A stretch of 64,000 nucleotides of DNA from the NCBI GenBank assembly GCA_905182375.1, contig CAJJBF010000003.1, positions 62,001-126,000 of the forward strand. Reading direction: 5' to 3'. The notes under the pieces were generated by a model. That model saw only the letters and a program-made list of their open reading frames with translations. It did no database searches and was not told the DNA's origin. The stretch is from Flammeovirgaceae bacterium UBA4465 (lineage in GTDB: Bacteria; Bacteroidota; Bacteroidia; Cytophagales; Cyclobacteriaceae). Position 1 is the stretch's first letter. Every line of letters starts with the position of its first letter. The position numbers and the translations under genes are program-made. This document shows positions 1-8,712 of the stretch, piece after piece.

Positions 1-951
1 CAAAGTAGGGTCTTAGAGGGTCAAGATGATAAAAAAAATCCGCTAGATTTTGCTTTATGGAAAAAAGCAGCACCCAACCATATCATGAGATGGAAAACAA
101 AGTGGAGTGATGGATTCCCCGGTTGGCATCTCGAATGTTCAGTGATGAGTACAAAATACTTGGGGACACAATTTGATATTCATGGCGGTGGAATGGATCT
201 TAAATTTCCGCATCATGATTGTGAAATTGCACAATGTATAGGTACCACTAATGAAGAGCCTGCCAAATATTGGTTGCATACCAATATGCTCACCGTCAAT
301 AGTCAAAAAATGTCTAAATCATTGGGGAATTCATTTTTACCCTGGCAGCTCATTTCTGGAGATCATAAAATGCTCGATCGCGGCTACTCTCCCATGTCCA
401 TCCGCTTTTTTATGCTCCAATCTCATTATGCAAGTACCTTAGATTTTTCTAATAAGGCCTTAAATGGATCCTTGAAAGGTTACACAAAGCTAGCCAATGG
501 TATAAGAATACTCAAAGAAATGGCTTATCCAGAGAATGAGACCTTAAATGTAGACACTGCACTCGTTGCTCAGGTTAATAAAATGTGTGATGATTGTCAT
601 CACGCTATGAATGATGATTTTAATACGGCCCTGACCATAGGTCATTTGTTTAACTTGCTTAAAAAAGTGAATTCATTGTACGCAAAACAAATCGCTTTCG
701 CAGCCATGGATCAAGTGACATTTGATCGTATGAAGACCACATTGTTAAGCTTCACGGAAGACATACTAGGAATAAAACCCGAGACGCACATCAATGGCAA
801 AAACCTACTCAATATTTTATTGGAAGATTACGCTGAAGCGAAAGCAACCAAGGATTACAAAAAAGTAGATGTTCTTAGACAGCAGCTCAAGGAAGAGGGC
901 ATCACCATAAAAGATATGAAAGATTTTGTAGGGTGGGTCTACAATGAGTGA
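1..951 (+). CDS. cysS: Cysteinyl-tRNA synthetase, 3' part
   Basis: Charges tRNA-Cys with cysteine in the cytoplasm. The reading frame is already open at base 1, so only the C-terminal 316 residues are present and the N-terminal part of the Rossmann fold with the HIGH motif lies outside the window. Visible family signatures are DFALWK (visible residues 16-21), WHLECS and FPHHDCEIAQ (supplying the zinc-site Cys, His and Glu of the family), HGGGMDL, and the ATP-binding loop KMSKSLGN. The end (KDFVGWVYNE) is a normal CysRS terminus. It converges on hpf with 18 bases between stop codons. No other family fits this combination of motifs. Confidence 0.97.
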   Translation, partial: QSRVLEGQDDKKNPLDFALWKKAAPNHIMRWKTKWSDGFPGWHLECSVMSTKYLGTQFDIHGGGMDLKFPHHDCEIAQCIGTTNEEPAKYWLHTNMLTVNSQKMSKSLGNSFLPWQLISGDHKMLDRGYSPMSIRFFMLQSHYASTLDFSNKALNGSLKGYTKLANGIRILKEMAYPENETLNVDTALVAQVNKMCDDCHHAMNDDFNTALTIGHLFNLLKKVNSLYAKQIAFAAMDQVTFDRMKTTLLSFTEDILGIKPETHINGKNLLNILLEDYAEAKATKDYKKVDVLRQQLKEEGITIKDMKDFVGWVYNE

Positions 952-969
952 ACCGATGAGTTCCCATCA

Positions 970-1269
970 TTAATGAATCATCTGCTTCTCTTTAAATTTT
1001 TTGATCTGTCGTCGTAAAGCTTCAGTAGCCTCATCCGCCCCTATTTCAAAAGACCGTGCCCGCTCTTTGGCGAATAATTGATCTCCAGGAATATTTAACT
1101 TTATCTCAATAATTTTATTGATTCGAGACTCATCATTTTCAATCTTAAGGAAAACTTCACCATCTATTATTCGATCATAAAACGTCTCAAGCTTATTAAG
1201 TTTTTTCTTGATGAGGTCAATCAATTTTTCATCTGCATCGAACCGTATAGAATGTATTTGAAGTTTCAT
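970..1269 (-). CDS. hpf: Ribosome hibernation promoting factor, short HPF/YfiA type
   Basis: A 99-residue protein of the short HPF/RaiA family, which binds the decoding region of the 30S subunit and silences ribosomes under stress. It begins MKLQIHSIRFDADEKLIDLI and carries the family's beta-alpha-beta-beta-beta-alpha pattern with a basic C-terminal helix (RRQIKKFKEK). The long-form dimerisation domain is absent. It is the last gene of a minus-strand run rpsU, xer, hpf, with 23 bases between xer and this ATG, so it is probably cotranscribed with them. Confidence 0.9.
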   Translation of the reverse strand: MKLQIHSIRFDADEKLIDLIKKKLNKLETFYDRIIDGEVFLKIENDESRINKIIEIKLNIPGDQLFAKERARSFEIGADEATEALRRQIKKFKEKQMIH

Positions 1270-1292
1270 ATCGTTTAAATTTAAGTTAATAA

Positions 1293-2168
1293 TTATGCTT
1301 TTGGATGGGCTTGGTCAAAGGTTTTTTTAAGTTTTTCCATAGAATTATGGGTATACACCTGGGTCGCTGCCAAACTCGTGTGCCCCAAAAGTTCTTTTAC
1401 TGCATTCAATTCAGCTCCTCTATCTAACATATGCGTAGCAAAGGTATGTCTGAGCACATGTGGACTCCGTTTTTTCAAGGTTGTAATTTGACCTAAATAT
1501 TTTTGAACCAAGCGATAAACAAACATGGGATACATTTGTTTTCTTTTATCAGTGAGTAACAAATAAGCTTTTGATTCACCGGTAGACTTGTAGGCTCTAA
1601 GATAAGACTGGATCATCTTTATCAAAAACTCATTTATGGGGACCAATCGCTCTTTGTTCCTCTTACCTAATACCTTCAAAGTCCCATCATAGGTATTCAC
1701 ATCCTCTTCCTTCAGATTAATCAACTCAGAAAGTCGGATCCCTGAGGCATATAAAAGCTCGATGACCAATTGATCTCGCTTTCCGGAAAAAGAATTGTCA
1801 TATTCAATATGATCGAGCAAAGAGGTAGTTTCGCTTAATCTAAGAAAAGAAGGGAGTTTTTTTTCTGTCTTAAGGGGTCTTATTCTTGAAGCTGGGTTTT
1901 TTACAAGCAGGCCCCGCGCATTTAAAAATTTAAAATAAGATTTGAGACAGGCAATTTTTCTGTTAACAGAAATGGGATTGAGTTGTGCCTCTAACAGCGA
2001 AACGACCCAAGCTCGTAAGTGAATATGAGCTACCCCTTGCTCGGTGTGGAATTGGAATTGTACTTTTAAAAAAGAAAAGAATTGATTTAAATCTTTTTCA
2101 TAAGCCAGTGAAGTGTGTCGGCTGAACCTTTTTTCGTAAACAAGAAATTTCAGAAATTTGTCAACCAT
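1293..2168 (-). CDS. xerC: Tyrosine recombinase XerC/XerD-like
   Basis: Site-specific tyrosine recombinase of 291 residues, the usual size for XerC/XerD, which resolve chromosome dimers at dif. The N-terminal SAM-like core-binding domain covers about residues 1-90. The catalytic domain holds the expected residues: Arg in ASGIRLSE (about 145), His and Arg in HVLRHTFATH, His in LGHTS, and the nucleophile Tyr in QVYTH. It sits between rpsU and hpf, the position of the housekeeping Xer gene in many Bacteroidota, and there is no other mobile-element gene nearby. That argues for a chromosomal role rather than an integrase. XerC versus XerD cannot be settled from sequence alone. Confidence 0.9.
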   Translation of the reverse strand: MVDKFLKFLVYEKRFSRHTSLAYEKDLNQFFSFLKVQFQFHTEQGVAHIHLRAWVVSLLEAQLNPISVNRKIACLKSYFKFLNARGLLVKNPASRIRPLKTEKKLPSFLRLSETTSLLDHIEYDNSFSGKRDQLVIELLYASGIRLSELINLKEEDVNTYDGTLKVLGKRNKERLVPINEFLIKMIQSYLRAYKSTGESKAYLLLTDKRKQMYPMFVYRLVQKYLGQITTLKKRSPHVLRHTFATHMLDRGAELNAVKELLGHTSLAATQVYTHNSMEKLKKTFDQAHPKA

Positions 2169-2241
2169 CCATGAGTTTAAAAGAAAACGAATATTCTCTA
2201 ACTATAATGACAAAAAACCAAAAAACTAATAATAAGTTGGC

Positions 2242-2436
2242 TTATTTTGATTCAAGGTCGCGTAAATTTTGAATATAAGCTGCTTTTTTAATTTGCTCTC
2301 TACGAACTACCGAAGGTTTGGTGAAAAAAGTTCTAGATCGGAGCTCTCTCAAAGCACCTGTTTTTTCGAATTTTTTCTTAAACCTCTTTAGGGCTCGATC
2401 AATGGACTCATTGTCTTTAATATTAATAACAATCAT
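2242..2436 (-). CDS. rpsU: 30S ribosomal protein S21
   Basis: A 64-residue S21, a small-subunit protein near the anti-Shine-Dalgarno end of 16S rRNA. The core is typical: 'ESIDRALKRFKKKFEKTG' followed by ELRSRTFFTKPSVVRR and a basic tail. It is the first gene of the minus-strand rpsU-xer-hpf group and has a good Bacteroidota promoter just upstream. Confidence 0.95.
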   Translation of the reverse strand: MIVINIKDNESIDRALKRFKKKFEKTGALRELRSRTFFTKPSVVRREQIKKAAYIQNLRDLESK

Positions 2437-2461
2437 ATTTTTCTAATTACTAAAAGGAGCG

Positions 2462-2492
2462 CAAATATAGAAAAATTAATATGCCTGCAAAA
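2462..2492 (-). promoter_or_regulatory. Promoter for rpsU-xer-hpf
   Basis: On the minus strand the -7 element TATATTTG (2469-2462) exactly fits the Bacteroidota consensus TAnnTTTG. It is preceded by TTTTG (2492-2488) across an 18-base spacer, matching the -33 TTG element. Predicted transcription would start about 20 bases before the rpsU ATG. Confidence 0.65.
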
Positions 2493-2698
2493 GAATCTCA
2501 CTAAAAATAGAAGTTTAGACAGCAACTATTTTATTAATTAATGATAAAGTTTGCAAATTCTGAATCTCGCCTAAGGCCTTTCTCTTGAAATTTATAGCCC
2601 TCGTGGCAAAACTCTTTGGTATAAAACAATTAATTTCTTCTGGCAATTATTATTAAACTGTTGTTTCTGTTAAACTTGCAGAGTGAAACTTTAAGTAT

Positions 2699-4009
2699 AT
2701 GAAAATAGCTGTAGTAGGAACCGGATACGTAGGCCTGGTGACCGGTACTTGTTTTGCTGAAACAGGCAACCATGTATCCTGCATCGATATAGATGCAAAC
2801 AAAATTAAAAAATTAAAGGCGGGTACTATTACGATTTATGAACCCGGTTTAGAACCTCTCTTTCAGCGAAACCTCAATCAAAAACGTCTTTTTTTTACTA
2901 CTGATTTGGTAGAAGGTATCAAAGGAGCAGAAATCATTTTTCTAGCCCTTCCCACGCCTCCTGGTGAAGATGGGTCTGCGGACTTACAATACGTTTTAAA
3001 AGTCGCCGATGAGCTTGGTGGGTTATTAGACCATTACACCGTAGTTGTAGATAAGAGTACCGTTCCTGTTGGAACCGCAGCTAAAGTCAACCAAGCCCTT
3101 GCCAAAAAAGCAAAAGTCTCTTTTGATGTGGTCTCTAATCCTGAATTTTTACGTGAAGGCGTGGCCGTTGATGATTTCATGAAGCCGGATCGGGTAGTGA
3201 TTGGAACCGCTTCAAGCCAAGCCGAAGGCGTGATGCAGCAATTATATGCGCCTTTTGTGAGGCAAGGTAATCCCATCATCTTTATGGATATAAAATCAGC
3301 AGAATTGACTAAATATGCTGCCAATGCTTTTTTGGCGACCAAAATTACCTTCATGAATGAAATTGCCAATCTATGCTCACTCCTAGGTGCAGATGTGGAT
3401 GCGGTGAGGCAGGGTATCGGTACAGATACCCGGATTGGAAAGCGGTTTCTGTTTGCGGGTACAGGATATGGCGGAAGCTGTTTCCCAAAAGATGTCCAAG
3501 CCTTATCCAAATCAGCCCAAGAAGTGGCGTATGAGTTTGATATGCTCAAAGCTGTTATCAAAGTCAATGACCAACAGAAAATAAAATTGATCGAACCCAT
3601 CGAATCCTATTTAGAATCCCTAAAAGGCAAAACCATTGCGATTTGGGGCCTTGCTTTCAAGCCTTATACCGATGACATCAGAGAAGCGCCCGCCTTGGCC
3701 AATATTGATCTCTTATTGGAAAAAGGAGCGACCCTCAGGGTTTATGATCCTGAAGCTATGAATAACGTCCAAGAATTAATGGGAGATCAAATTTATTATG
3801 CTGAGGATCAATATGATGCTCTGGAGGATGCTGATGCTTTAATGATCATGACTGAATGGCCTGTTTTTCGTACACCGAATTTCAGTATTGTTGGCTCAAA
3901 AATGAAAACTAAAGCCATTTTCGATGGGCGAAACCTCTATGATCTGAACCAAATGAAAAAATTAAGCTTTACCTATTATAGCATTGGTCGCGAATTCATC
4001 GAAAACTAA
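2699..4009 (+). CDS. ugd: UDP-glucose 6-dehydrogenase
   Basis: Oxidises UDP-glucose to UDP-glucuronate with two NAD+, giving precursors for surface polysaccharides. The 436 residues match the UDP-glucose/GDP-mannose dehydrogenase family. The N-terminal NAD fold has GTGYVGLVTG (7-16). The middle domain carries SNPEFLREG, and the catalytic Cys is at about residue 261 in GGSCFPKD. The C-terminal UDP-binding domain contains WGLAFKPYTDDIREAP. The gene stands alone, with no glycosyltransferases beside it. It converges on the frameshifted DUF547 gene with six bases between stops. Confidence 0.95.
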   Translation: MKIAVVGTGYVGLVTGTCFAETGNHVSCIDIDANKIKKLKAGTITIYEPGLEPLFQRNLNQKRLFFTTDLVEGIKGAEIIFLALPTPPGEDGSADLQYVLKVADELGGLLDHYTVVVDKSTVPVGTAAKVNQALAKKAKVSFDVVSNPEFLREGVAVDDFMKPDRVVIGTASSQAEGVMQQLYAPFVRQGNPIIFMDIKSAELTKYAANAFLATKITFMNEIANLCSLLGADVDAVRQGIGTDTRIGKRFLFAGTGYGGSCFPKDVQALSKSAQEVAYEFDMLKAVIKVNDQQKIKLIEPIESYLESLKGKTIAIWGLAFKPYTDDIREAPALANIDLLLEKGATLRVYDPEAMNNVQELMGDQIYYAEDQYDALEDADALMIMTEWPVFRTPNFSIVGSKMKTKAIFDGRNLYDLNQMKKLSFTYYSIGREFIEN

Positions 4010-4015
4010 ATCCTT

Positions 4016-4719
4016 TCAAGGTCTAGATTGTTCATTAAGTGACCAATCATAATCCATAAATTGTTTGGTCGCTGAATTATTTATGGAGACCCCTGACCAA
4101 ATAGAAAGATTTTCATATAGGGTTTGAGGGTCATTAAAGTCCTCCGAAAACCATTGGAAGATCTTGGATAAACGCAGCCGCTCTGGAGTAATGACATTTT
4201 TGGAAGGGTCATTTAAAAATCTATGGGCTTGGTCTGTGAGTTGCTCATCGATTTTAAGGCCACATAAGCTTCATTTCTTAGGGCAGGACAAGAAACTGAA
4301 GCGCAGTTGATGGCAAAATGAATTCTAGGTTCGTTAAAAAATTTTCTGAGAATTTGGTGCTCCACGTAATTAAGCGATATTTTTTCATCCCCAAAATCAA
4401 TACCCTCAATGTCCCAAGGTGAATTGATAAACGGTATTTGAATCCTGCTTCCAATCTCCTTGATGCTTTCCAATGGATAATGGTCAATGATCAGTTTTAA
4501 GGTAAACGCATTGTATAGATTGATCCAATAAGCCAACCTTTCTTTTCCGCTCCAATGCACCTCATTGGGTCGATTGGAGCTCAAAAGAGCTAAATAATCA
4601 AGGAGAATTTTAGGATCTTCTTTAAGACCTTGATAATTTACCCAACCAGAGGTATCCACATGTTCTATTAACAACTCATTCCACAATTTTACATTATAAG
4701 GAGGTAGATTTTGATTCAT
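4016..4719 (-). pseudogene. DUF547 protein interrupted by a one-base frameshift
   Basis: DUF547-family protein of unknown biochemical function. The frame from the ATG at 4719 stops at 4213 after 168 residues, soon after the family signature INCASVSCPALRNEAY. The rest of the domain continues in another frame to a TGA at 4016 (IDEQLTDQAHRFLNDPSKN, then the LRLSKIFQWFSEDF region and DYDWSLNEQSRP). Adding one A to the A4 run just after the NEAYVAL codons (minus strand, near 4246) restores a 234-residue protein of normal DUF547 size. No signal peptide is visible at the start. AAGGAGG lies only two bases before the ATG. The break may be a real mutation, a slippage site or a sequencing error. Confidence 0.8.
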
Positions 4720-4807
4720 TGCCTCCTTCTGCTATCGTGAATTATTACAAAGAATTTGAAAATTCTTACCCAATAGACGCCGTGGAATAATTTCATTGTT
4801 TTATATT

Positions 4808-4815
4808 TAAATTTG
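4808..4815 (+). promoter_or_regulatory. Possible -7 element for the antiporter gene
   Basis: TAAATTTG matches TAnnTTTG exactly and lies 12 bases before the ATG at 4828. No clear TTG is found at the right distance upstream, so this is a weak call in AT-rich DNA. Confidence 0.3.
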
Positions 4816-4827
4816 GATGGTACAAAT

Positions 4828-6765
4828 ATGCTTGAATTATTCACCAAATATCAGGAAGTATTCACCTTACCCATCGGATTTGTCATCGTAGCCATTTCTG
4901 CAAATCAGCTTGCCAGATTATTCCAACAAATTCATTTGCCCCTGATCACAGGCCTCATTGTTATGGGCATTTTGACAGGGCCTTACTTATTGAACTTAAT
5001 TCCCATTGCCGCGCCGTTTCATCTCAAATATATCAACGATATTTCTCTGGGATTTATTGCCTTTGCGGCTGGGGCAGAATTGTATCTGAAAGAACTTAAA
5101 AAACAAATTAACAGCATTAAATGGAATTCGTTTGGCCAATTGTTCATTACTTTTATTTTCGGTGTGGGCGCCCTTTGGTTGGCCGCAGACTACATTCCTT
5201 TTTTAGCAAATAAAGAAACCAAAGTTGTATTGGCCATATCTTCATTAATGGCCACTATTTTCATTGCCAGCTCACCCGCTTCGGCCATTGCCATTATCAA
5301 TGAACTTCGATCTAAGGGACCTTTTACCCAAACGGTGATGGGCGTTACCGTGGTGAAAGATTTCCTAGTAGTGATCATGTTTTCAATCTGCCTGTCTTTT
5401 ACCCAATCTGCCTTGAAGGAAAGCACTTTTGACTTTGTTCAAATAATCATTGTTTTGGCGGAATTCGCCACCTCGTTCATTTTGGGATTTTTTGTCGTTG
5501 GTTATGCCTTAAAAACTGCTCTTTCACTGGGTATTCATAAAAGAACCAAATCTTTCTTAATTCTTTTGATCGGTTACAGTGCTTATTGGACAAGTGACTG
5601 GCTGGCCGTATTTAGCTTAGAAAAATGGGGTCATGCCTTGTTTTTAGAACCCCTATTAATATGCATATTGGCCAGTTTCTATGTCACTAATTTTTCTAAG
5701 TTTAGAGCTGAATTTCTCAATCAAATCAGGAGTTTAGAGTTATACATATTTGTCGCCTTTTTCACCTTGACCGGTGCTTCTTTAAATATATCTGTATTTG
5801 TAGAAGTTCTCTCTGTTGCCCTTTTACTGTTTAGTTTAAGGTTAATTGCATTGATCTTTGGTTCTGTTGGAGGTGGGCTCATCGCTGGAGACCCCATAAA
5901 ACACATCAGCATTGGATGGATGTCTTACATCACCCAGGCTGGAGTTACCCTAGGGTTGGCTACCGTCGTCAGCAATCAATTCCCCGAATGGGGGGCCATT
6001 TTTTCAACGGCCGTACTCGCATTGATATTGATCAATCAATTTGTAGGACCTCCGCTCTTCAAATGGGCCATTTATCAGGTCAATGAGGCCCGGACAAGGG
6101 GGCATCAAAACAATGAAATCACCAAAGAAGTTTTAATCTTTGGCTTTGAACCCCAATCCGTATCGCTTGCTCAACAACTCATGAAAAAAAATTATCGTGT
6201 CCAACTCGCGACCCTGAAAGACAAAGATTCTTTTGATGATCCGACCGATATTAGTATTCTCTATTTGAAGTCCCCTGGCAAGGATGACCTCGCTAAAATT
6301 GATTTCAGCAATGTAGAAATAGTCGTCACCTTACTTTCAGATGATGCTAATTTATTGATTTGTGAATATGCCTACCATGAATTTGGTACCAGAGAATTAG
6401 TCGTCCGCCTAAATCATCGCTACAATTCCAAAAATTTCTTGGATCTGGAAGCCAAAGTAATTGACCCATCAACAGCAATGGTGAGCTTACTTGATCATTT
6501 TGTAAGATCCCCTCAGGCCACTTCGTTGCTGCTGGGCATGGATCAAAATCAAGATACAAGAGACATAGAAATACTGAACCCTAACCTCCACGGAATCCAT
6601 TTGAGAGATCTTCGACTCCCCTCTGACGTTATTATTTTGTCTGTCATCAGAGGAGGACAAACCATCATTTCTCATGGTTATACCCGTTTGCGTATACATG
6701 ACACGGTAACGGTGGTGGGACTGAACCAAAGTCTTGATGACCTCGAGTTTAAATTTATTAAATAA
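4828..6765 (+). CDS. CPA2-family cation:proton antiporter with RCK domain
   Basis: Inner-membrane monovalent-cation/proton antiporter, KefB/KefC/RosB-like, 645 residues. About residues 1-400 are a run of hydrophobic segments typical of the Na+/H+ exchanger fold, including LPLITGLIVMGILTGPYLL and the discontinuous-helix region ASSPASAIAIINELR. A TrkA-N/RCK-like region follows from about 425 (KEVLIFGFEPQSVSLAQQL), then a TrkA-C-like tail (GIHLRDLRLPSDVIILSVIR). The RCK glycine motif is GFEPQS rather than a clean GxGxxG, so nucleotide binding may be altered. I chose ATG 4828; a TTG 15 bases earlier is also in frame. The ion and the regulator are unknown. Confidence 0.88.
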   Translation: MLELFTKYQEVFTLPIGFVIVAISANQLARLFQQIHLPLITGLIVMGILTGPYLLNLIPIAAPFHLKYINDISLGFIAFAAGAELYLKELKKQINSIKWNSFGQLFITFIFGVGALWLAADYIPFLANKETKVVLAISSLMATIFIASSPASAIAIINELRSKGPFTQTVMGVTVVKDFLVVIMFSICLSFTQSALKESTFDFVQIIIVLAEFATSFILGFFVVGYALKTALSLGIHKRTKSFLILLIGYSAYWTSDWLAVFSLEKWGHALFLEPLLICILASFYVTNFSKFRAEFLNQIRSLELYIFVAFFTLTGASLNISVFVEVLSVALLLFSLRLIALIFGSVGGGLIAGDPIKHISIGWMSYITQAGVTLGLATVVSNQFPEWGAIFSTAVLALILINQFVGPPLFKWAIYQVNEARTRGHQNNEITKEVLIFGFEPQSVSLAQQLMKKNYRVQLATLKDKDSFDDPTDISILYLKSPGKDDLAKIDFSNVEIVVTLLSDDANLLICEYAYHEFGTRELVVRLNHRYNSKNFLDLEAKVIDPSTAMVSLLDHFVRSPQATSLLLGMDQNQDTRDIEILNPNLHGIHLRDLRLPSDVIILSVIRGGQTIISHGYTRLRIHDTVTVVGLNQSLDDLEFKFIK

Positions 6766-6904
6766 AACTGCTATTTCAATTCATCTCAATGCAATCTTTT
6801 AGCATACATCTAAGTCGAGATTTTAATGTAATAGCTAAGCGCAATCAGCAAGTTTAATTTGTAATTATTTTATTTTGTCCTTTAATCCCTTTCTCTTTAC
6901 CCCC

Positions 6905-8452
6905 ATGTCTACAAAAGAAAACGAAGTCACCTTAAAAAAAATCACAGCACACTGCAAAGAATATGGTTTTGTGTACGGGTCTAGTGAAATTTATGATGGC
7001 TTAAGTGCTGCCTATGATTATGGCCCCAACGGCGTCTTATTAAAAAATAATATCAAAGAATTTTGGTGGAAATCAATGGTGCAAATGAATGAAAATATTG
7101 TGGGTTTAGATGCCTCTATTTTCATGCACCCCAGTACATGGAAGGCCTCAGGACATGTAGACGCCTTCAATGACCCCCTCATTGACAATAAAGATTCTAA
7201 AAAACGTTACCGTGCCGATGTCCTTGTCGAAGATCACCTAGTAAAAATTGAGCAGAAGATAAATAAGGAGGTAACAAAAGCCCGCAAAAGATTTGGCGAG
7301 TACTTTGACGAGGCTCAATTTATAAGTACCCATCCCAGAGTAGTCAACTATCGCGAACAAATTCAGTCTATAGAAAATAGAATGAAAACAGCGATTGCAG
7401 AAAACGATCTCGAGTCTTTTAAAAACTTAATTGTCGATCTCGAAATTGCAGATCCTGTTTCAGGTACTAAAAACTGGACGGATGTAAGGCAATTTAACTT
7501 AATGTTTTCCACTGAAATGGGATCTGTTTCGGAAGGGGCAAATACTATTTATTTACGCCCAGAGACGGCTCAAGGTATTTTTGTGAATTTTTCTAATATT
7601 CAGAAATCCAGTAGGATGAAGCCTCCTTTTGGAATTGCCCAAATAGGTAAAGCTTTTAGGAATGAAATCATTGCCCGACAATTTATCTTCCGAATGCGTG
7701 AGTTTGAGCAAATGGAAATGCAATTCTTTGTCAAGCCTGGTGAAGAAATGAAATGGTATGAGCACTGGAAGCTCCAGCGTATGCGTTGGCACAACGCATT
7801 GGGATTAGGTACCGCGAAATACCGATTCCATGATCATCTCAATCTTGCCCATTATGCCAATGCGGCCTGTGATATTGAATTTAAATTCCCCATGGGATTC
7901 AAAGAGCTTGAAGGAATTCATTCGAGAACAGATTTTGATCTGATGGCCCATGAAGCGCTCTCTGGAAAGAAGCTCCGTTATTTCGATCCACAGGAAAATG
8001 AATCTTATGTCCCTTATGTAGTGGAAACTTCCATAGGCTTAGACCGTATGTTTTTAGCCGTTCTATCTGCAGCCTATCAAGAAGAAGTACTCGAAGATAA
8101 TTCTGAGCGTATTGTTTTGAAATTGCCTGCGGCCTTGGCCCCTTCAAAAGTAGCAGTGCTCCCTTTGATGAATAAAGATGGGCTTGCTGAAAAAGCTCAA
8201 GCAATTTTCAAGGAACTTAAATACGATTTTACAGCACAATATGATGCGAAAGATGCGATTGGGCGTAGATATCGAAGGCAAGATGCAGTGGGCACTCCTT
8301 ATTGCATCACCATTGATCATCAATCTCTTGAAGATGATACCGTCACGATCAGAGAACGAGATTCGATGAGGCAAGAACGTATCCCCATAACAGACATCGC
8401 ACGTATTTTAGAGGAAAATGTGACCTTGAAAAAGTTATTGAAATCCATTTAG
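6905..8452 (+). CDS. glyS: Glycyl-tRNA synthetase, alpha2 type
   Basis: Class II synthetase charging tRNA-Gly, 515 residues, the single-chain dimeric type used by Bacteroidota. Seen are the N-terminal motif-1 region (CKEYGFVYGSSEIYDGL), LRPETAQGIFVNF, the motif 2 loop FRNEIIARQFIFRMREFEQ, SIGLDRMFLAVL (motif 3) and a C-terminal anticodon-binding domain starting near KVAVLPLMNKDG. The ATG at 6905 fits the family N-terminus (MSTKENEV); an in-frame TTG at 6875 would add ten unlikely residues. It is followed by a small ORF coupled to dgt. Confidence 0.96.
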   Translation: MSTKENEVTLKKITAHCKEYGFVYGSSEIYDGLSAAYDYGPNGVLLKNNIKEFWWKSMVQMNENIVGLDASIFMHPSTWKASGHVDAFNDPLIDNKDSKKRYRADVLVEDHLVKIEQKINKEVTKARKRFGEYFDEAQFISTHPRVVNYREQIQSIENRMKTAIAENDLESFKNLIVDLEIADPVSGTKNWTDVRQFNLMFSTEMGSVSEGANTIYLRPETAQGIFVNFSNIQKSSRMKPPFGIAQIGKAFRNEIIARQFIFRMREFEQMEMQFFVKPGEEMKWYEHWKLQRMRWHNALGLGTAKYRFHDHLNLAHYANAACDIEFKFPMGFKELEGIHSRTDFDLMAHEALSGKKLRYFDPQENESYVPYVVETSIGLDRMFLAVLSAAYQEEVLEDNSERIVLKLPAALAPSKVAVLPLMNKDGLAEKAQAIFKELKYDFTAQYDAKDAIGRRYRRQDAVGTPYCITIDHQSLEDDTVTIRERDSMRQERIPITDIARILEENVTLKKLLKSI

Positions 8453-8478
8453 TGAATGCCCTATTTAGCTGATCTTTC

Positions 8479-8712
8479 TTGGTGCCTGCCATTAAAACTT
8501 GGGAACTATTGGCTTTTTCTGAAATGGAATGGATCCAAAAGGGTCAAAATTCCTTTTTTAGAACTTATGGAGGCACTCATATTAAAGCTTTTTTTGCCGT
8601 CGCAGCAGAAAAAAAAATTGAGGCCGCCCAAGAAATATTTCATGATAACCATAAATTATCCAATCAGTATGTATTCATTGTTCCATCAAAATGTTTAAGC
8701 ACACATCGATGA
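8479..8712 (+). CDS. Small unknown protein coupled to dgt
   Basis: I do not recognise this short reading frame. It reads about 76 residues, including TWELLAFSEMEWIQKG, FFRTYGGTHIKAFFAVAAEKK and QYVFIVPSK, which looks like a small folded protein rather than random sequence. Its TGA (8710-8712) overlaps the dgt ATG (8709) as ATGA, the usual sign of translational coupling, which is the best evidence that it is real. The start is uncertain: only TTG 8479 or GTG 8482 is available in frame. An ATG at 8456, four bases after the glyS stop, lies in the neighbouring frame and would join if one base were added near 8475-8480, giving 85 residues (MPYLADLS, then the frame above). The true gene may therefore be 8456-8712 with a frameshift. 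Confidence 0.5.
   Translation: MVPAIKTWELLAFSEMEWIQKGQNSFFRTYGGTHIKAFFAVAAEKKIEAAQEIFHDNHKLSNQYVFIVPSKCLSTHR

Noticed and set aside
1293..2168. Tyrosine recombinase as sign of an integrated element
   Set aside because: Housekeeping neighbours on both sides, no attachment-site repeats or cargo; fits the chromosomal Xer gene.
3034..3600. 188-residue antisense ORF within ugd
   Set aside because: It lies wholly opposite a clear UDP-glucose dehydrogenase and has no domain of its own.
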